Assembly: GCA_965223985.1 (NCBI GenBank)
Contig: OZ245030.1
Coordinates: 2,108,001-2,172,000 of the forward strand
Origin: JAPPKS01 sp963667895
GTDB taxonomy: Bacteria; Poribacteria; WGA-4E; PCPOR2b
Reading direction: 5' to 3'
Length of the DNA: 64,000 bases
Shown here: piece after piece, positions 40,973 through 50,831 of the stretch
How the letters are laid out: each line of letters opens with the position of its first letter
Numbering within the stretch: position 1 is the stretch's first letter
Position numbers and translations under genes: made by a program
The notes under the pieces: model-generated
Seen by the model: the letters and a program-made list of their open reading frames with translations, nothing else
The model's database searches: none
Told to the model about the DNA's origin: nothing

Positions 40973-42898
40973 ATGACTCAGGTCGCACCTTACGGTTCAT
41001 GGAAATCGCCAATCACTGCAGATGTTATCGTGTCTGAAACCAGCCGGTTTGGAGGACTAGCGCTTGATGGCGAGGATATCTACTGGACCGAGAGCCGTCC
41101 AGCGGAGGGAGGCCGGTACGTAATCGTTCGACGCACGCTAGACGGACGAACAACCGATATGACTCCTGTTCCTTTTAACGCCCGCACGCGTGTTCACGAG
41201 TATGGAGGTGGAGCATTTGTCGTCAGTGACGGGACAATCTACTTCTCGAACTTTACAGATCAACGCCTGTACCGTCAGGAGTCTGGTAGCACGCCATATC
41301 CGATTACGACCGATGTCCCGCTGCGCTATGCAGATGGCATTATTGACCGCCGCCGCAACCGGCTAATCTGTGTGTGCGAGGACCATACTTATGTCGAACA
41401 CGAAGCTGTCAACACCCTCGCTGCTGTCAAGCTTTCGGACACACCGGACACACAGGTGCTTGTCTCTGGAAGTGACTTTTACGCTAGTCCTCGTCTGAGC
41501 CCGGACGGGGTCCAACTCGCTTGGCTCACCTGGTGCCACCCGAACATGCCGTGGGACGGTTGCGAACTCTGGGTCGGTGAGGTTAGGGACGATGGATCCA
41601 TAGGGCAAACCGTACAGGTTGCAGGTGGTCTAGATGAATCGATTTTCCAACCTGAGTGGTCACCGAATGGCGTGCTGCATTTTGTCTCCGATCGAACTGA
41701 CTGGTGGCACCTCTATCGCTGGCACGATGGAGGTGTCGAGCCGCTGTGCCAAATGGAGGCGGAGTTCGGAAGGGCGCAGTGGTTATTCGGGATGTCCACC
41801 TATGCATTTGAATCTGTCAATCGCATAATTTGCACCTACAACGAGCGAGGTATCTGGCATCTGGGGATTCTCAATACAACTACAGGTGAGTTCGAACAGA
41901 TTGAGACGCGGTATTCAGAAATCTCGTTTCTCCGGTGTGGTTCCGGGTGCGCTGTTTTCTACGCGGGCTCGCCAACTGCGCCGGAATCTGTTGTTCGGCT
42001 CGACTTCGGCACGCGCCGGATGGAAGTCCTGCGTCATTCAAGCAATGTAGTGATTGACGCTGGATATTTGTCCCTACCCCAAGCAATTGAGTTCCCGACT
42101 GAACACGGGTTAACAGCGCATGCCTTCTTCTATCCACCCCAAAACCGCGACTATACTCCCCCATCCAGTGAAAATCCACCGCTGATTGTTGTGAGCCATG
42201 GTGGACCAACCGGGGCGACTTCGACGGCGTTTGACTTGGCGATTCAATACTTGACGAGCCGAGGCATTGCTGTACTCGACGTGAACTATGGCGGCAGCAC
42301 CGGCTATGGACGTGCATATCGTCAGCGGCTTAACGGTCAGTGGGGAACTGTTGATGTCGATGACTGTGTAAACGGGGCGCGCTACCTCGTCGCGCGCGGT
42401 GTGGTTGACGAAGACCGAACCGCCATTCGTGGCGGTAGTGCAGGAGGTTACACAACGCTCTGCGCGTTAACCTTCTGCGACTTTTTCAAGGCTGGTGCAA
42501 GCTATTACGGTGTTAGCGATCTTGAGGCATTGGTACAAGACACACACAAGTTTGAATCCCGCTACTTAGATAATTTGATTGGTCCTTATCCGGAGCAATG
42601 CGATCTCTACCGGGAATGCTCGCCAATCCATTTCACTAATCTGCTATCGTGCCCGCTAATCTTCTTTCACGGCCTTGAGGATAAAGTTGTTCCACCCAAT
42701 CAGGCGGAGTTAATGGTAGAGGCGCTGCGTACACAAGGGTTGCCAGTTGCATACATCCCGTTTGAAGGCGAGCAGCACGGTTTTCGCCGTGCCGAAAATA
42801 TCAAGCGCGCCCTTGAAGCTGAGCTCTACTTTTACGCGAAAGTCTTCGGCTTTGCGCTTGCCGATTCGGTAGAGCCGGTACTGATTGAGAACCTCTAA
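40973..42898 (+). CDS. S9 family prolyl-oligopeptidase-like peptidase
   Basis: The 641-residue protein has an N-terminal propeller (residues 1-370, with repeated SPDG-type strands such as ASPRLSPDGVQLAWL) and a C-terminal alpha/beta hydrolase. The catalytic triad is Ser 489 in GGSAGGY, Asp 570 in GLEDKVVPP and His 602 in GEQHGFRR. The oxyanion Tyr region reads VNYGGSTGYGRAY. It likely cleaves short peptides as a dipeptidyl or acylaminoacyl peptidase. No signal peptide is visible, so it is cytosolic. GAAAGGA precedes the ATG. Confidence 0.94.
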   Translation: MTQVAPYGSWKSPITADVIVSETSRFGGLALDGEDIYWTESRPAEGGRYVIVRRTLDGRTTDMTPVPFNARTRVHEYGGGAFVVSDGTIYFSNFTDQRLYRQESGSTPYPITTDVPLRYADGIIDRRRNRLICVCEDHTYVEHEAVNTLAAVKLSDTPDTQVLVSGSDFYASPRLSPDGVQLAWLTWCHPNMPWDGCELWVGEVRDDGSIGQTVQVAGGLDESIFQPEWSPNGVLHFVSDRTDWWHLYRWHDGGVEPLCQMEAEFGRAQWLFGMSTYAFESVNRIICTYNERGIWHLGILNTTTGEFEQIETRYSEISFLRCGSGCAVFYAGSPTAPESVVRLDFGTRRMEVLRHSSNVVIDAGYLSLPQAIEFPTEHGLTAHAFFYPPQNRDYTPPSSENPPLIVVSHGGPTGATSTAFDLAIQYLTSRGIAVLDVNYGGSTGYGRAYRQRLNGQWGTVDVDDCVNGARYLVARGVVDEDRTAIRGGSAGGYTTLCALTFCDFFKAGASYYGVSDLEALVQDTHKFESRYLDNLIGPYPEQCDLYRECSPIHFTNLLSCPLIFFHGLEDKVVPPNQAELMVEALRTQGLPVAYIPFEGEQHGFRRAENIKRALEAELYFYAKVFGFALADSVEPVLIENL

Positions 42899-43053
42899 CG
42901 TATGTGCGAACGCACTTTCATTTGTCCACCATGGATCGACAAATGGGCACTTGTGCTTGCGCAACACGAAAATACACCGGTTGAGAACTAACGGATTAAC
43001 GCGAACACAAGCTATTCGATCCAAGCCGCAAAGCGCGAAAAGGAGACTTTGTG

Positions 43054-44535
43054 ATGTTATCCAAACAAAAGTACAAACTGAATTTTAAGCTATCCCTGAA
43101 GCAGGCTACAATTTTTTCCTTCATCGGTATCTGGTTATGCCTATCAGGTTGCGGCCAAGAGGAATCACCGGCACCAATCCTTGTCAAGACTACGACACCA
43201 CCTACACTTATTGCTACTAATGTGCAAGGTGGGCCGATTCCTGTGAATACACCCATTATCCTCGTATTCAGCAAGAGGGTCCATCTAACCTCTGCACAAC
43301 GGGGCATCTCAGTTCGCTCCGTCATCGACGCCGAGGTTGTCAAAGGGGTTATCACCCTTGAGCAGCAGAACCGCGCAGTCAAATTCACACCAACGGAGCA
43401 AATGACATCAGGAGCCTATGTCCTGACGGTCTTGGGCATTGAGGATTTGGAAGACAATGAAATAGCAACCCCTTTTTCAATCTTTTTCAATGCGGTTGAA
43501 GTGGACATCACACAACAACCCGCAGACGTTATACCACCGAGGGTTGTGAATACTATTCCTACTGAAGGCGGGTCCGTCAAAGCGACAAGCAGCCTTGTGG
43601 TGCGTTTTGATGAAGAAGTGGATCCTGTTTCAGCGCAGGCGGGCATCGTGGTTTCCGGTATTGAAGGGGTCGTGGAGGTTGGGGGCGCAGTGGCAATTTT
43701 TAAACCGCAGAAGCCAATGACAGTTGGAAAGCACACCCTAGCCGTTCTCGGCGTTAGGGATTTAGCGGGGAACGCTATGGGATCTTCCGTCCTCCTTTCT
43801 TTTGAGGTTATTGCACCCCCTGATGAGATTACATCACCGCCCACAAGACACCCGTTAATTACCGGAGGGAGGGTTATCTTCTGGGAAGCTGAAAATTTCG
43901 CCGCTAAGAATGGAAATGGTATTGAGTTGTTTAATCTCCCGCATCAGGACACAGGTGCGAATAACGTACAGTATAAAATTGTTAAAGCTTCTGGCAACGC
44001 GTTTGTCGGTTCAGAAAACGGTGCAGGGGGTAATTCGAACTCCTGGCTCAAGTATGTGTTTAATTCCTCAGTGGCAGGGGATTGGTACTTCTGGGGAAGG
44101 GTCATCGGGCCTCCGAATAGCGACAATTCGTTCTTCTGGGGGGTGGATATTCGTGATGCAGATGCGAAATCAGAGGACAATGGTAAAGTCAACCTCTGGG
44201 ATTTCAATGAGGCAGCCGGGGAGTCAGTGAATTTCCCGTTTGGCAATCCAGCGCCGGCGAATATATTACATCAGTGGACGTGGTACCGGTTGAGCAGTCG
44301 CAGCGGACCTTTTCCAGGCAGGGGCTCTTATGACAACCCAACACCCCTGGCGTTGACAGCGGGTAAACATACGTTTCACCTCATTCATCGAGAGGATGGA
44401 GCGTATTTGGATGCCGTTTTTGCAACGACAGATAAGGCATTCGACGCCAATGAAACGCCTCCTGATGGCAAGCTATCCGTTGAACCGCACGGGAGATTAA
44501 CGAAAATATGGGCAGACCTTAGACAAAAAGAATAA
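43054..44535 (+). CDS. Lipoprotein with two Big_5-like domains and an AENF-type sandwich domain
   Basis: The 493-residue protein has a lipoprotein signal with the lipobox LSGC near residue 33. Two Ig-like (Big_5) repeats follow (VPVNTPIILVFSKRV-like and LVVRFDEEVDPVSAQAGI). The C-terminal module of about 220 residues starts WEAENFAAKNGNG and contains SDNSFFWG, SGPFPG, HREDGAYLDAVFAT and the tail SVEPHGRLTKIWADLRQKE. This module is shared with four other genes in the window and looks like a CBM6/35-type beta sandwich. It is likely surface-exposed and may bind carbohydrate. AGGAGA precedes the ATG at 43054. Confidence 0.82.
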   Translation: MLSKQKYKLNFKLSLKQATIFSFIGIWLCLSGCGQEESPAPILVKTTTPPTLIATNVQGGPIPVNTPIILVFSKRVHLTSAQRGISVRSVIDAEVVKGVITLEQQNRAVKFTPTEQMTSGAYVLTVLGIEDLEDNEIATPFSIFFNAVEVDITQQPADVIPPRVVNTIPTEGGSVKATSSLVVRFDEEVDPVSAQAGIVVSGIEGVVEVGGAVAIFKPQKPMTVGKHTLAVLGVRDLAGNAMGSSVLLSFEVIAPPDEITSPPTRHPLITGGRVIFWEAENFAAKNGNGIELFNLPHQDTGANNVQYKIVKASGNAFVGSENGAGGNSNSWLKYVFNSSVAGDWYFWGRVIGPPNSDNSFFWGVDIRDADAKSEDNGKVNLWDFNEAAGESVNFPFGNPAPANILHQWTWYRLSSRSGPFPGRGSYDNPTPLALTAGKHTFHLIHREDGAYLDAVFATTDKAFDANETPPDGKLSVEPHGRLTKIWADLRQKE

Positions 44536-44680
44536 TTATCCCTTGACTGAGGTGTTAAGTATAATTTCAAGATTAACGAATTTTACCTGAGAGGGTATGT
44601 TGGAGGTTATTGAGCGAGCAATTTTCCCACAACGTGCGTACTCACGTTAGTGGAAATAGGACAGACAACGTCGCTTTTTA

Positions 44681-44709
44681 TTGGCATTTTTTCGGATTTA
44701 TGCTATAAT
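44681..44709 (+). promoter_or_regulatory. Promoter of the second AENF gene
   Basis: TTGGCA (44681-44686), 17 nt, TATAAT (44704-44709), with extended -10 TGC. A closely related ATGCTATAAT region precedes the 46600 gene. Confidence 0.7.
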
Positions 44710-44765
44710 AGGACATTCTGGATTGGTGCAGTTCGAAATTAATAACATCTTGAAGGGAGATATAA

Positions 44766-45485
44766 ATGCGATTAATCACCTTTTTCACATTAGCTAGTAT
44801 TGTCGCCTTGAGCGTTATTGTTTGCCCAGCACATGCCCAGCATCAGAGAGGCTGGGAGGCAGAAAATTTCACAGCCCGAAGTGGTGATGGCATGCAGATT
44901 TTCAATCCTCCACACACAGAGACCAATGGGGGGGAATATACAATTGCTGAGGCTTCCGGCGGTGCATTTATCGGTTCGACAAACGGTTCAGGAGGCACCT
45001 CCAATTCTTGGTTTAAGTATGCGTTTAGTGCTCCAGTGACAGGGGATTGGTATCTCTGGTTCAAAGCTATTGGTCCACCCGCCAGCGACAATTCTTTCTT
45101 CTGGGCAATAGATATCGCTGATGATGACGCTATTTCAGCAGATAACGATCAGATCAACATCATAGATCTTAATGAAGCCGCTGGTTCGTCACAGAATTTC
45201 CCGCTTGGCAACCCACCCCCGGAGGGGGCAATACATGAGTGGGCGTGGTTCCGTGCGGGCAGTCGCGGTGGGCCATTTTCTGGCGTCGGTGATGCAACGC
45301 CCCTTGAATTATCCGCGGGTGGTCATACCCTGCACGTTATGGACCGAGAGGACGGAGCTTATTTAGATGCCTTTTACATAACAACAGATGCGAATTTCAA
45401 CGCCAATGAGACCGAACCCATAGCCGTTGAGTCGCAGGGGAAATTAGCGATAACCTGGGCAGATCTCAAGCAACGAATATACTAA
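44766..45485 (+). CDS. Secreted AENF-type sandwich-domain protein
   Basis: The 239-residue protein is a signal peptide (LASIVALSVIVCPAHA, cut near 25) plus one module: WEAENFTARSGDG, AFIGSTNGSG, SDNSFFWAIDIADDD, LDAFYITTD and the tail AVESQGKLAITWADLKQRIY. It is closest to the C-terminal half of the 43054 gene. GGGAG lies upstream of the ATG. Its role is unknown, probably cell-surface or extracellular binding. Confidence 0.82.
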   Translation: MRLITFFTLASIVALSVIVCPAHAQHQRGWEAENFTARSGDGMQIFNPPHTETNGGEYTIAEASGGAFIGSTNGSGGTSNSWFKYAFSAPVTGDWYLWFKAIGPPASDNSFFWAIDIADDDAISADNDQINIIDLNEAAGSSQNFPLGNPPPEGAIHEWAWFRAGSRGGPFSGVGDATPLELSAGGHTLHVMDREDGAYLDAFYITTDANFNANETEPIAVESQGKLAITWADLKQRIY

Positions 45486-45582
45486 TTTCACCCTTGTGTA
45501 ACCAGCATCAATTATGGTATTACCGGACATTCCGACAAAATTGACGTTTTTCAAAGTCGACTATAACATTTGGAGGTCACTT

Positions 45583-46332
45583 ATGCGATTCATTACCTTT
45601 TTCACGCTAGTTAGCCTTGCTCTTTTGAGCATTGTTGCATACGAGGCGAGCGCGCAAGAGTTCCAATTTGCGGCAGAAGATTTCATCGCTTCAAGTGGAG
45701 AGCGGTGGCAGATCATCACGCCTCCGTTCACAACCGTGGCATCGGACAACCCAGCCAGGGCACCGGAGCTTCCGGAAAATCGGGAGTATACCATCACGGA
45801 AGCTATCGGCAACGCTTTCATCGGATGGCCAGATGGACCGGACGCCTGTTGCGGTGATGGTAGTTGGGTCAAATATTCAATTACCGTGCCTGCGACAGGC
45901 AAATGGTACCTCTGGGCACTGGCCGTCGTTGCGACACAAGCAGATAATTCGTGGTTTTGGGCGTTCGATTTGGCGGATGAAGACGTCGTTTCTGATGATT
46001 TCGGCGGTGACGGCCCGATGAACGTCTGGGATGTTCTTGAGGACGCGTCCCTCCACGACCGATTCACGCTTGATTGGACGTGGCGTCCGTTAGTTAGCCG
46101 CAGAGGGCCGCATCCCGGAGGAGAGGCTGGTCAGTATACTGCCGATCGAGAGGGCGTGGAGCTTTCGGCTGGCACCCATATCCTCCACTTCAGCTACCGA
46201 GAACACTCCCAAATAGATCATGTTTGGGCATCAATGGAACAAGCTCGTGACCCGAACGTGGATTCACCGGTTTCCGTGGATCCGCAGGGGAAATTAGCGG
46301 CAAAATGGGGAGATATTAAACGCGAATTTTAA
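45583..46332 (+). CDS. Secreted AEDF-type sandwich-domain protein
   Basis: The 249-residue protein begins with a signal peptide very like that of the previous gene (MRFITFFTLVSLALLS). It carries FAAEDFIASSGERWQIITPP, a cysteine pair in DACCGDGSW, ADNSWFWAFDLADED, and the tail SVDPQGKLAAKWGDIKREF. TGGAGG lies 7 nt before the ATG at 45583. The CCGDG insert is shared with the 46600 gene, so these two are the closest pair. Confidence 0.82.
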   Translation: MRFITFFTLVSLALLSIVAYEASAQEFQFAAEDFIASSGERWQIITPPFTTVASDNPARAPELPENREYTITEAIGNAFIGWPDGPDACCGDGSWVKYSITVPATGKWYLWALAVVATQADNSWFWAFDLADEDVVSDDFGGDGPMNVWDVLEDASLHDRFTLDWTWRPLVSRRGPHPGGEAGQYTADREGVELSAGTHILHFSYREHSQIDHVWASMEQARDPNVDSPVSVDPQGKLAAKWGDIKREF

Positions 46333-46374
46333 CCAAATACGTTAAGACATAACTAAAGTAAAATAAATAACTCA

Positions 46375-46401
46375 GGGTGTCCTAATGGGCACCCTTTTTT
46401 T
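46375..46401 (+). terminator. Intrinsic terminator after the third AENF/AEDF gene
   Basis: GGGTGT pairs with GCACCC (one G-U) around an 8-nt loop, followed by seven T. Confidence 0.75.
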
Positions 46402-46405
46402 GCGC

Positions 46406-46433
46406 TTGTATTTCTTTGGGTTCATGCTATAAT
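46406..46433 (+). promoter_or_regulatory. Promoter of the fourth AEDF gene
   Basis: TTGTAT (46406-46411), 16 nt, TATAAT (46428-46433) with extended -10 TGC. The stretch after it resembles that after the 44704 promoter (TTGGTGC, ATGACATCT). Confidence 0.55.
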
Positions 46434-46599
46434 GAAGTGTCGTTGGTGCTGTTAAAATTGATGACATCTAGCGCCATTTGTAGTGCTACGTGACTATTCA
46501 GGTCATGAGTTTCACCATAAGACAATCAGAAGGACTCGTCCTATTGAGGAGGATTGGATGGTCACATTTCTAACCACAAACAGTACAAGGAGGAGGTTC

Positions 46600-47364
46600 A
46601 TGCGACTGCGATATCTAAACTTATTCACGTTAGCTAGCCTTATCATCTTGAACTTTATCGCTTACGAGACGAACGGTCAAACGTTCCATTTTCAAGCCGA
46701 GGACTTCGTTGACAAGCAGGGACCGAGTTGGGAGATCCTGAGGGTCCCTTATACTGCAGCGGCAACAAGCCACGCCGAGCGGGCGGCAGAACTGATTGAT
46801 AGTGATGGAAACAACATTTTAGAGTATACTATCGCCGAGGCGTTCGGCGATGCTTTTGTCGGCGATCCGTCATCTGACGGCAGCTGTTGTGGCGACGGCG
46901 ACTGGGTCAAGTATGAGTTCAACGTTCCTGCTACCGGAACATGGTACATCTGGGCAAGAGCCATTGCACCGACGAGGGCAGAAAATGCGTGGCATTGGGG
47001 GCTAGATATTGAGGCGGGCGATATTGAGGCCGGTAATAACGATCAGAGTCCGTCACTAAATATCTGGGATCTCTTCGAGGGGAGTCAGTTTACCTGGAGT
47101 TCCGATTGGTTATGGTACCCAATCAATAGCCGCAGCGGTCCATTTCCAGGCCTAGAGGCCGATCAACTTACAGAAAATCGAGTGGGTTTAGAAATCTCTG
47201 CTGGCAGCCACACCTGGCACGTTGTTGACCGAGAGCGAGCCTATATTGATATGTTTTGGGCTTCCATGGAACAGGCACGCGATCCGAACGTTACTCTGCC
47301 GGTTTCCGTGGATCCACAAGGGAAATTAGCAGCGCAGTGGGGGGATATCAAACGCCGTTTCTAG
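46600..47364 (+). CDS. Secreted AEDF-type sandwich-domain protein
   Basis: The 254-residue protein has a signal peptide (YLNLFTLASLIILNFIAYETNG). It carries FQAEDFVDKQGPSWEILR, SSDGSCCGDGDWVKYEFNVP, WHWGLDIEAGDIEAG, SRSGPFPG and the tail SVDPQGKLAAQWGDIKRRF. AGGAGG precedes the ATG at 46600; the frame is open 39 codons upstream without a site. It has its own promoter. Confidence 0.82.
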   Translation: MRLRYLNLFTLASLIILNFIAYETNGQTFHFQAEDFVDKQGPSWEILRVPYTAAATSHAERAAELIDSDGNNILEYTIAEAFGDAFVGDPSSDGSCCGDGDWVKYEFNVPATGTWYIWARAIAPTRAENAWHWGLDIEAGDIEAGNNDQSPSLNIWDLFEGSQFTWSSDWLWYPINSRSGPFPGLEADQLTENRVGLEISAGSHTWHVVDRERAYIDMFWASMEQARDPNVTLPVSVDPQGKLAAQWGDIKRRF

Positions 47365-47513
47365 CAATACCTTGAAACACCGCAAAGATCGTGCTTCAGC
47401 GGGTACTGAATCAATCACAAGGGTTTGACATTCTATTTCCCATGTTTCAACTTGTGAATGTCTGCAGACCTGACTTCCAGAGCACCCGCTTCTATGCCTG
47501 CGGAGACTGTAAA

Positions 47514-48398
47514 ATGGATATAAGTTTTCAGGCCGGCGGTGAAGGTTGGAGCCTTGACGAATGCGCTGCGTGGGCACAGGCAAACGACTTCGACTGTGTA
47601 CGTCTGACCGACAGTGGCGTGCTGGATTCCGCCCGAATTCTCACCGCGGGACCGGACGAAGTATTGGAGACACTCGACCATTACGGTCTCTACCTTGCAT
47701 GTATCAGCTCACATTGCAATCTGTTGGACGACGATGAAAATGTGCGGTTGACCGAACAAATCCGTTTGAAAAAAGCAATTGAATCTGCTAGCGTGTTGGG
47801 ATGCCCGGTGGTGATTACTGGAAGCGGCGCACCGGTGAAGAACGGCCAATTCTACGGCATGTACTCATCGCCTCCGGGCAACCCGAGCGACCGCTCAGAG
47901 GAATTAATTGAACGCTTTGCAAAGATGTTCACTCCGGTGGTCAAAGTAGCCGAGGATAGAGATATCAAGATTGCTCTGGATGTAGCTGTGCGCATGGGAA
48001 ACATTGGCTGCAACCCTGAGATGTGGGATAAAATCCTGGACGCAGTCCCATCCGATTACCTCGGGCTGTCCTGCGACCCGTCACACTGGTTGTGGATGAT
48101 GATTATGCCAGTCGAAGACGTAATCCGAGACTACGCTGGCAAGTGGTATTATGCTGATGTCAAGGATTGCGAAGTAGTTCCACACATGCTATATCGCCAA
48201 GGCATCATTGGCAACTGGTGGTGGCAATACCGGGTGCCAGGCCGGGGCCAGTTGAATTGGGGTACGGTGATTGGCTCACTGCTGGAATCAGGCTACGATT
48301 ATGTGCTCTGCGTAGAGAACGAGGACAGGGTAATGCCCGGTCTGGAGGGTATTGCCTATGGTTGCCGCTATCTGCGCCAATTCTTGCCACCCAAGTGA
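47514..48398 (+). CDS. Sugar phosphate isomerase/epimerase-like TIM barrel protein
   Basis: The 294-residue protein starts MDISFQAGGEGWSLDECAAWA. TIM-barrel metal-site candidates are IKIALDVAVRMG, LGLSCDPSHWLW (Asp/His near 183), WYYADVKDCEV and YVLCVENEDRV. The Glu of the usual E-x-H motif is replaced in this subgroup. The substrate is unknown. GGAG lies upstream of the ATG at 47514. It sits among the secreted sandwich proteins and next to a Gfo/Idh/MocA gene, suggesting sugar use. Confidence 0.85.
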   Translation: MDISFQAGGEGWSLDECAAWAQANDFDCVRLTDSGVLDSARILTAGPDEVLETLDHYGLYLACISSHCNLLDDDENVRLTEQIRLKKAIESASVLGCPVVITGSGAPVKNGQFYGMYSSPPGNPSDRSEELIERFAKMFTPVVKVAEDRDIKIALDVAVRMGNIGCNPEMWDKILDAVPSDYLGLSCDPSHWLWMMIMPVEDVIRDYAGKWYYADVKDCEVVPHMLYRQGIIGNWWWQYRVPGRGQLNWGTVIGSLLESGYDYVLCVENEDRVMPGLEGIAYGCRYLRQFLPPK

Positions 48399-48542
48399 GT
48401 AGATCCCGAAGAGCCTCACAAAATCTGGAAGACGTGCGGGTTACAATCGAAAGTATCTTGAATAGATGGAGTTACCCTGGTTCTGAACTTCTGGTTAAGT
48501 AACACAGTTGTTGGGTTTCATGCAGATTTTTCAAGCTCAAAC

Positions 48543-49295
48543 TTAATACTTGCGCTTGACATTACCCCACGTTATCGCCAATTTCCCTTGGGGCGATACA
48601 GCTAACGATGCCAGTATCTTACTTGGATCTTGCGCCTTATTCGTGGTTCCAAAAATCACATCGAAATATATCCCGTCCTCTCGGTGAACGACGTGCAGCG
48701 TATGGTCGCCAGCAGACAATCTAAGAGGTTTTGGGTTTTGCCCGTTCTGCGTGGCTTCAGGTCCATTGAACGGGCCAGAGCGGCTATTTATTCGGAACCA
48801 TACCCAGTCAGCGGACAGATTCTGCCGGAATTGTGCAGCTTCATAGAAGTCGCAGATATTCATGTCCTTATTGTCTTCCGAAACCGCCTTGTCATTATCA
48901 ATATCCAGTGCCCAATAAATCGAGTTGTCCCCGACCGTCGGCGCAATAGCTCTTGACCACATGTAATAACTTCCTTCCGCGGGAACATTGAATTCATACT
49001 TGATCCATGCACCACCCAAGACGTTGAGTCTGTCGCCCGGACCATTAGGAATACCGATAAAGGCGCCGTTCGAAGCTCCATCGATGGTAAATTTGGCTTT
49101 ACCGCGAATCTCCTTTGCCATGTGTTCATGAACTTGCACGGGGGCGTTGAACGGCGCTTTCAAAACCTCCCAGTCCATTCCTTTCGAGTCGATGAAATCC
49201 TCTGCTTCAAAGTGGAAGGTTTCTGCATTCATCTGAATAGCAGCGAAGTTCATGATGGCAAATCCAGTAAGAAAGGTAATGGTCATAGAACGCAT
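48543..49295 (-). CDS. Secreted AEDF-type sandwich-domain protein, opposite strand
   Basis: The 250-residue protein has a signal peptide (TITFLTGFAIMNFAAIQMNA). It carries FEAEDFIDSKGMDWEVLKAP, DNSIYWALDIDNDKA, SRSGPFNG, HREDGIYFDVIFGTTN and the tail AVSPQGKLAITWGNVKRKY. GGAGG lies upstream of the ATG. It is the fifth family member and the only one on this strand. Confidence 0.82.
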   Translation of the reverse strand: MRSMTITFLTGFAIMNFAAIQMNAETFHFEAEDFIDSKGMDWEVLKAPFNAPVQVHEHMAKEIRGKAKFTIDGASNGAFIGIPNGPGDRLNVLGGAWIKYEFNVPAEGSYYMWSRAIAPTVGDNSIYWALDIDNDKAVSEDNKDMNICDFYEAAQFRQNLSADWVWFRINSRSGPFNGPEATQNGQNPKPLRLSAGDHTLHVVHREDGIYFDVIFGTTNKAQDPSKILASLAVSPQGKLAITWGNVKRKY

Positions 49296-49579
49296 GAATG
49301 TAACCTCCTAACCTGTTGGGTTTTTGATGTTTTTAGAGATGTTATTTCTGATAGCAAATCCATCAATACACATAGGAAAATCAACTCGTATGACTATTTG
49401 CTGCCGGATGAAGAGGCGTCATGTAAATTCGCATATCTGGGGTCAGCCGTCGCCACAGTTATGCGCTCGAACTTGCCGAATTATCGCAATGATATTATAC
49501 AATCCAGACTCAATTTTGGCAATGATAATCTCAATCGAGTATTCTAAGAACTGCCAAAGTTTACCGAAGGGAAAATAGA

Positions 49580-50674
49580 ATGCAGGGCAAAATGAAAATC
49601 GGAATTATCGGCTGTGGTAATATTAGCGGCGCCTATTTCGGAGCCGCCCAGAACACGGATGTTCTGGAAATCAAATCTTGTGCAGATATCAATATGGAAG
49701 CCGCCCAAAGGCAAGCAGACCAATACGGTTGTCAAGCTGTCAGTGTAGAAAAATTGCTAGCGGATGCGGAGATTGAACTTGTTGTCAATCTGACTGTTCC
49801 GAGAGCCCACGCGGCTGTAGGGTTAGAGGTGCTAGAGGCAGGAAAGCACGTCTATAGCGAAAAACCATTCGCTGTAGATATTGAAAGCGGCGAAAGGCTT
49901 CTTCATGTGGCAACCAAACAAGGACTCCGCGTCGGCTGTGCACCGGATACATTTTTGGGGGCGGGGATTCAAACAGCGCGAAAGATGACAGATGAAAATA
50001 GTATTGGCAGAACCATTGCCGGAACGGCATTCATGTGCAACCATGGACCTGAAAGCTGGCATCCGAATCCTGCATTTTACTACGATCTCGGCGGAGGGCC
50101 CATGATGGACATGGGCCCTTATTACACTACAGCGCTTGTAAACATCCTCGGTCCTGTCAAGCGAGTTGCGGGCATCACACAAAAGGCCTTTGACGAAAGA
50201 ATAGCAACCAGTGAACCAATGCGTGGTCTACGCATTCCTGTACAGACAACCACACACCTGACGGGTGTAATGGAGTTTGTATGCGGTGCCATCGTCACAA
50301 TGATTATGAGTTTTGATATGTGGAGACACAGCCTACCGTGCATTGAACTTTACGGCACAACGGGTTCGATGCAGGTCCCCGATCCCAATGGTTTCGGAGG
50401 CCCAGTGCGCAATTCTGATTCCGGTGGCGATTGGCGCGATGTTCCCCTCGCCTTTCCACACAATGCCCGCATGATTGGCGTTATTGATATGGTTTGTGCG
50501 ATTCGATCGGGGCGAGAGCACCGTGCTAGTGGCACGTTAGCACACCACGTTCTGGAAACGATGCTCGCGTTTGATAAATCCTCGTACTGCGGTCAGTATG
50601 TCGAGATACGGAGTACAGTGGAGCGCCCTGCGCCTCTTCCGCTGGGACTCAACGAATGGGAAGTCGAAAGCTGA
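49580..50674 (+). CDS. Gfo/Idh/MocA family oxidoreductase
   Basis: The 364-residue protein has an N-terminal Rossmann fold (MKIGIIGCGNISGAYFGAA) and the family landmark GKHVYSEKPFAVD (EKP motif, about 93-102). The D-x-G-x-[YH] motif occurs as MMDMGPYYTTALV (about 177-183), and a C-terminal alpha/beta domain follows. These enzymes oxidise or reduce sugars and inositols with NAD(P). AAGGGA precedes the ATG. Confidence 0.93.
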   Translation: MQGKMKIGIIGCGNISGAYFGAAQNTDVLEIKSCADINMEAAQRQADQYGCQAVSVEKLLADAEIELVVNLTVPRAHAAVGLEVLEAGKHVYSEKPFAVDIESGERLLHVATKQGLRVGCAPDTFLGAGIQTARKMTDENSIGRTIAGTAFMCNHGPESWHPNPAFYYDLGGGPMMDMGPYYTTALVNILGPVKRVAGITQKAFDERIATSEPMRGLRIPVQTTTHLTGVMEFVCGAIVTMIMSFDMWRHSLPCIELYGTTGSMQVPDPNGFGGPVRNSDSGGDWRDVPLAFPHNARMIGVIDMVCAIRSGREHRASGTLAHHVLETMLAFDKSSYCGQYVEIRSTVERPAPLPLGLNEWEVES

Positions 50675-50831
50675 AATTGCTGATATTAAAGGCCGGCATA
50701 TTCCCGTAAACGAAGAGGGTAGGTTCTATCGAAAGGTCATTGGCGTTCTTCCCACACGCCGGATAAAGGCAGAGGGGTGCAAACAGTTTGGCGGAATTTC
50801 AAACTGACAAGCAGTTGAGTCGTTAGATGGG

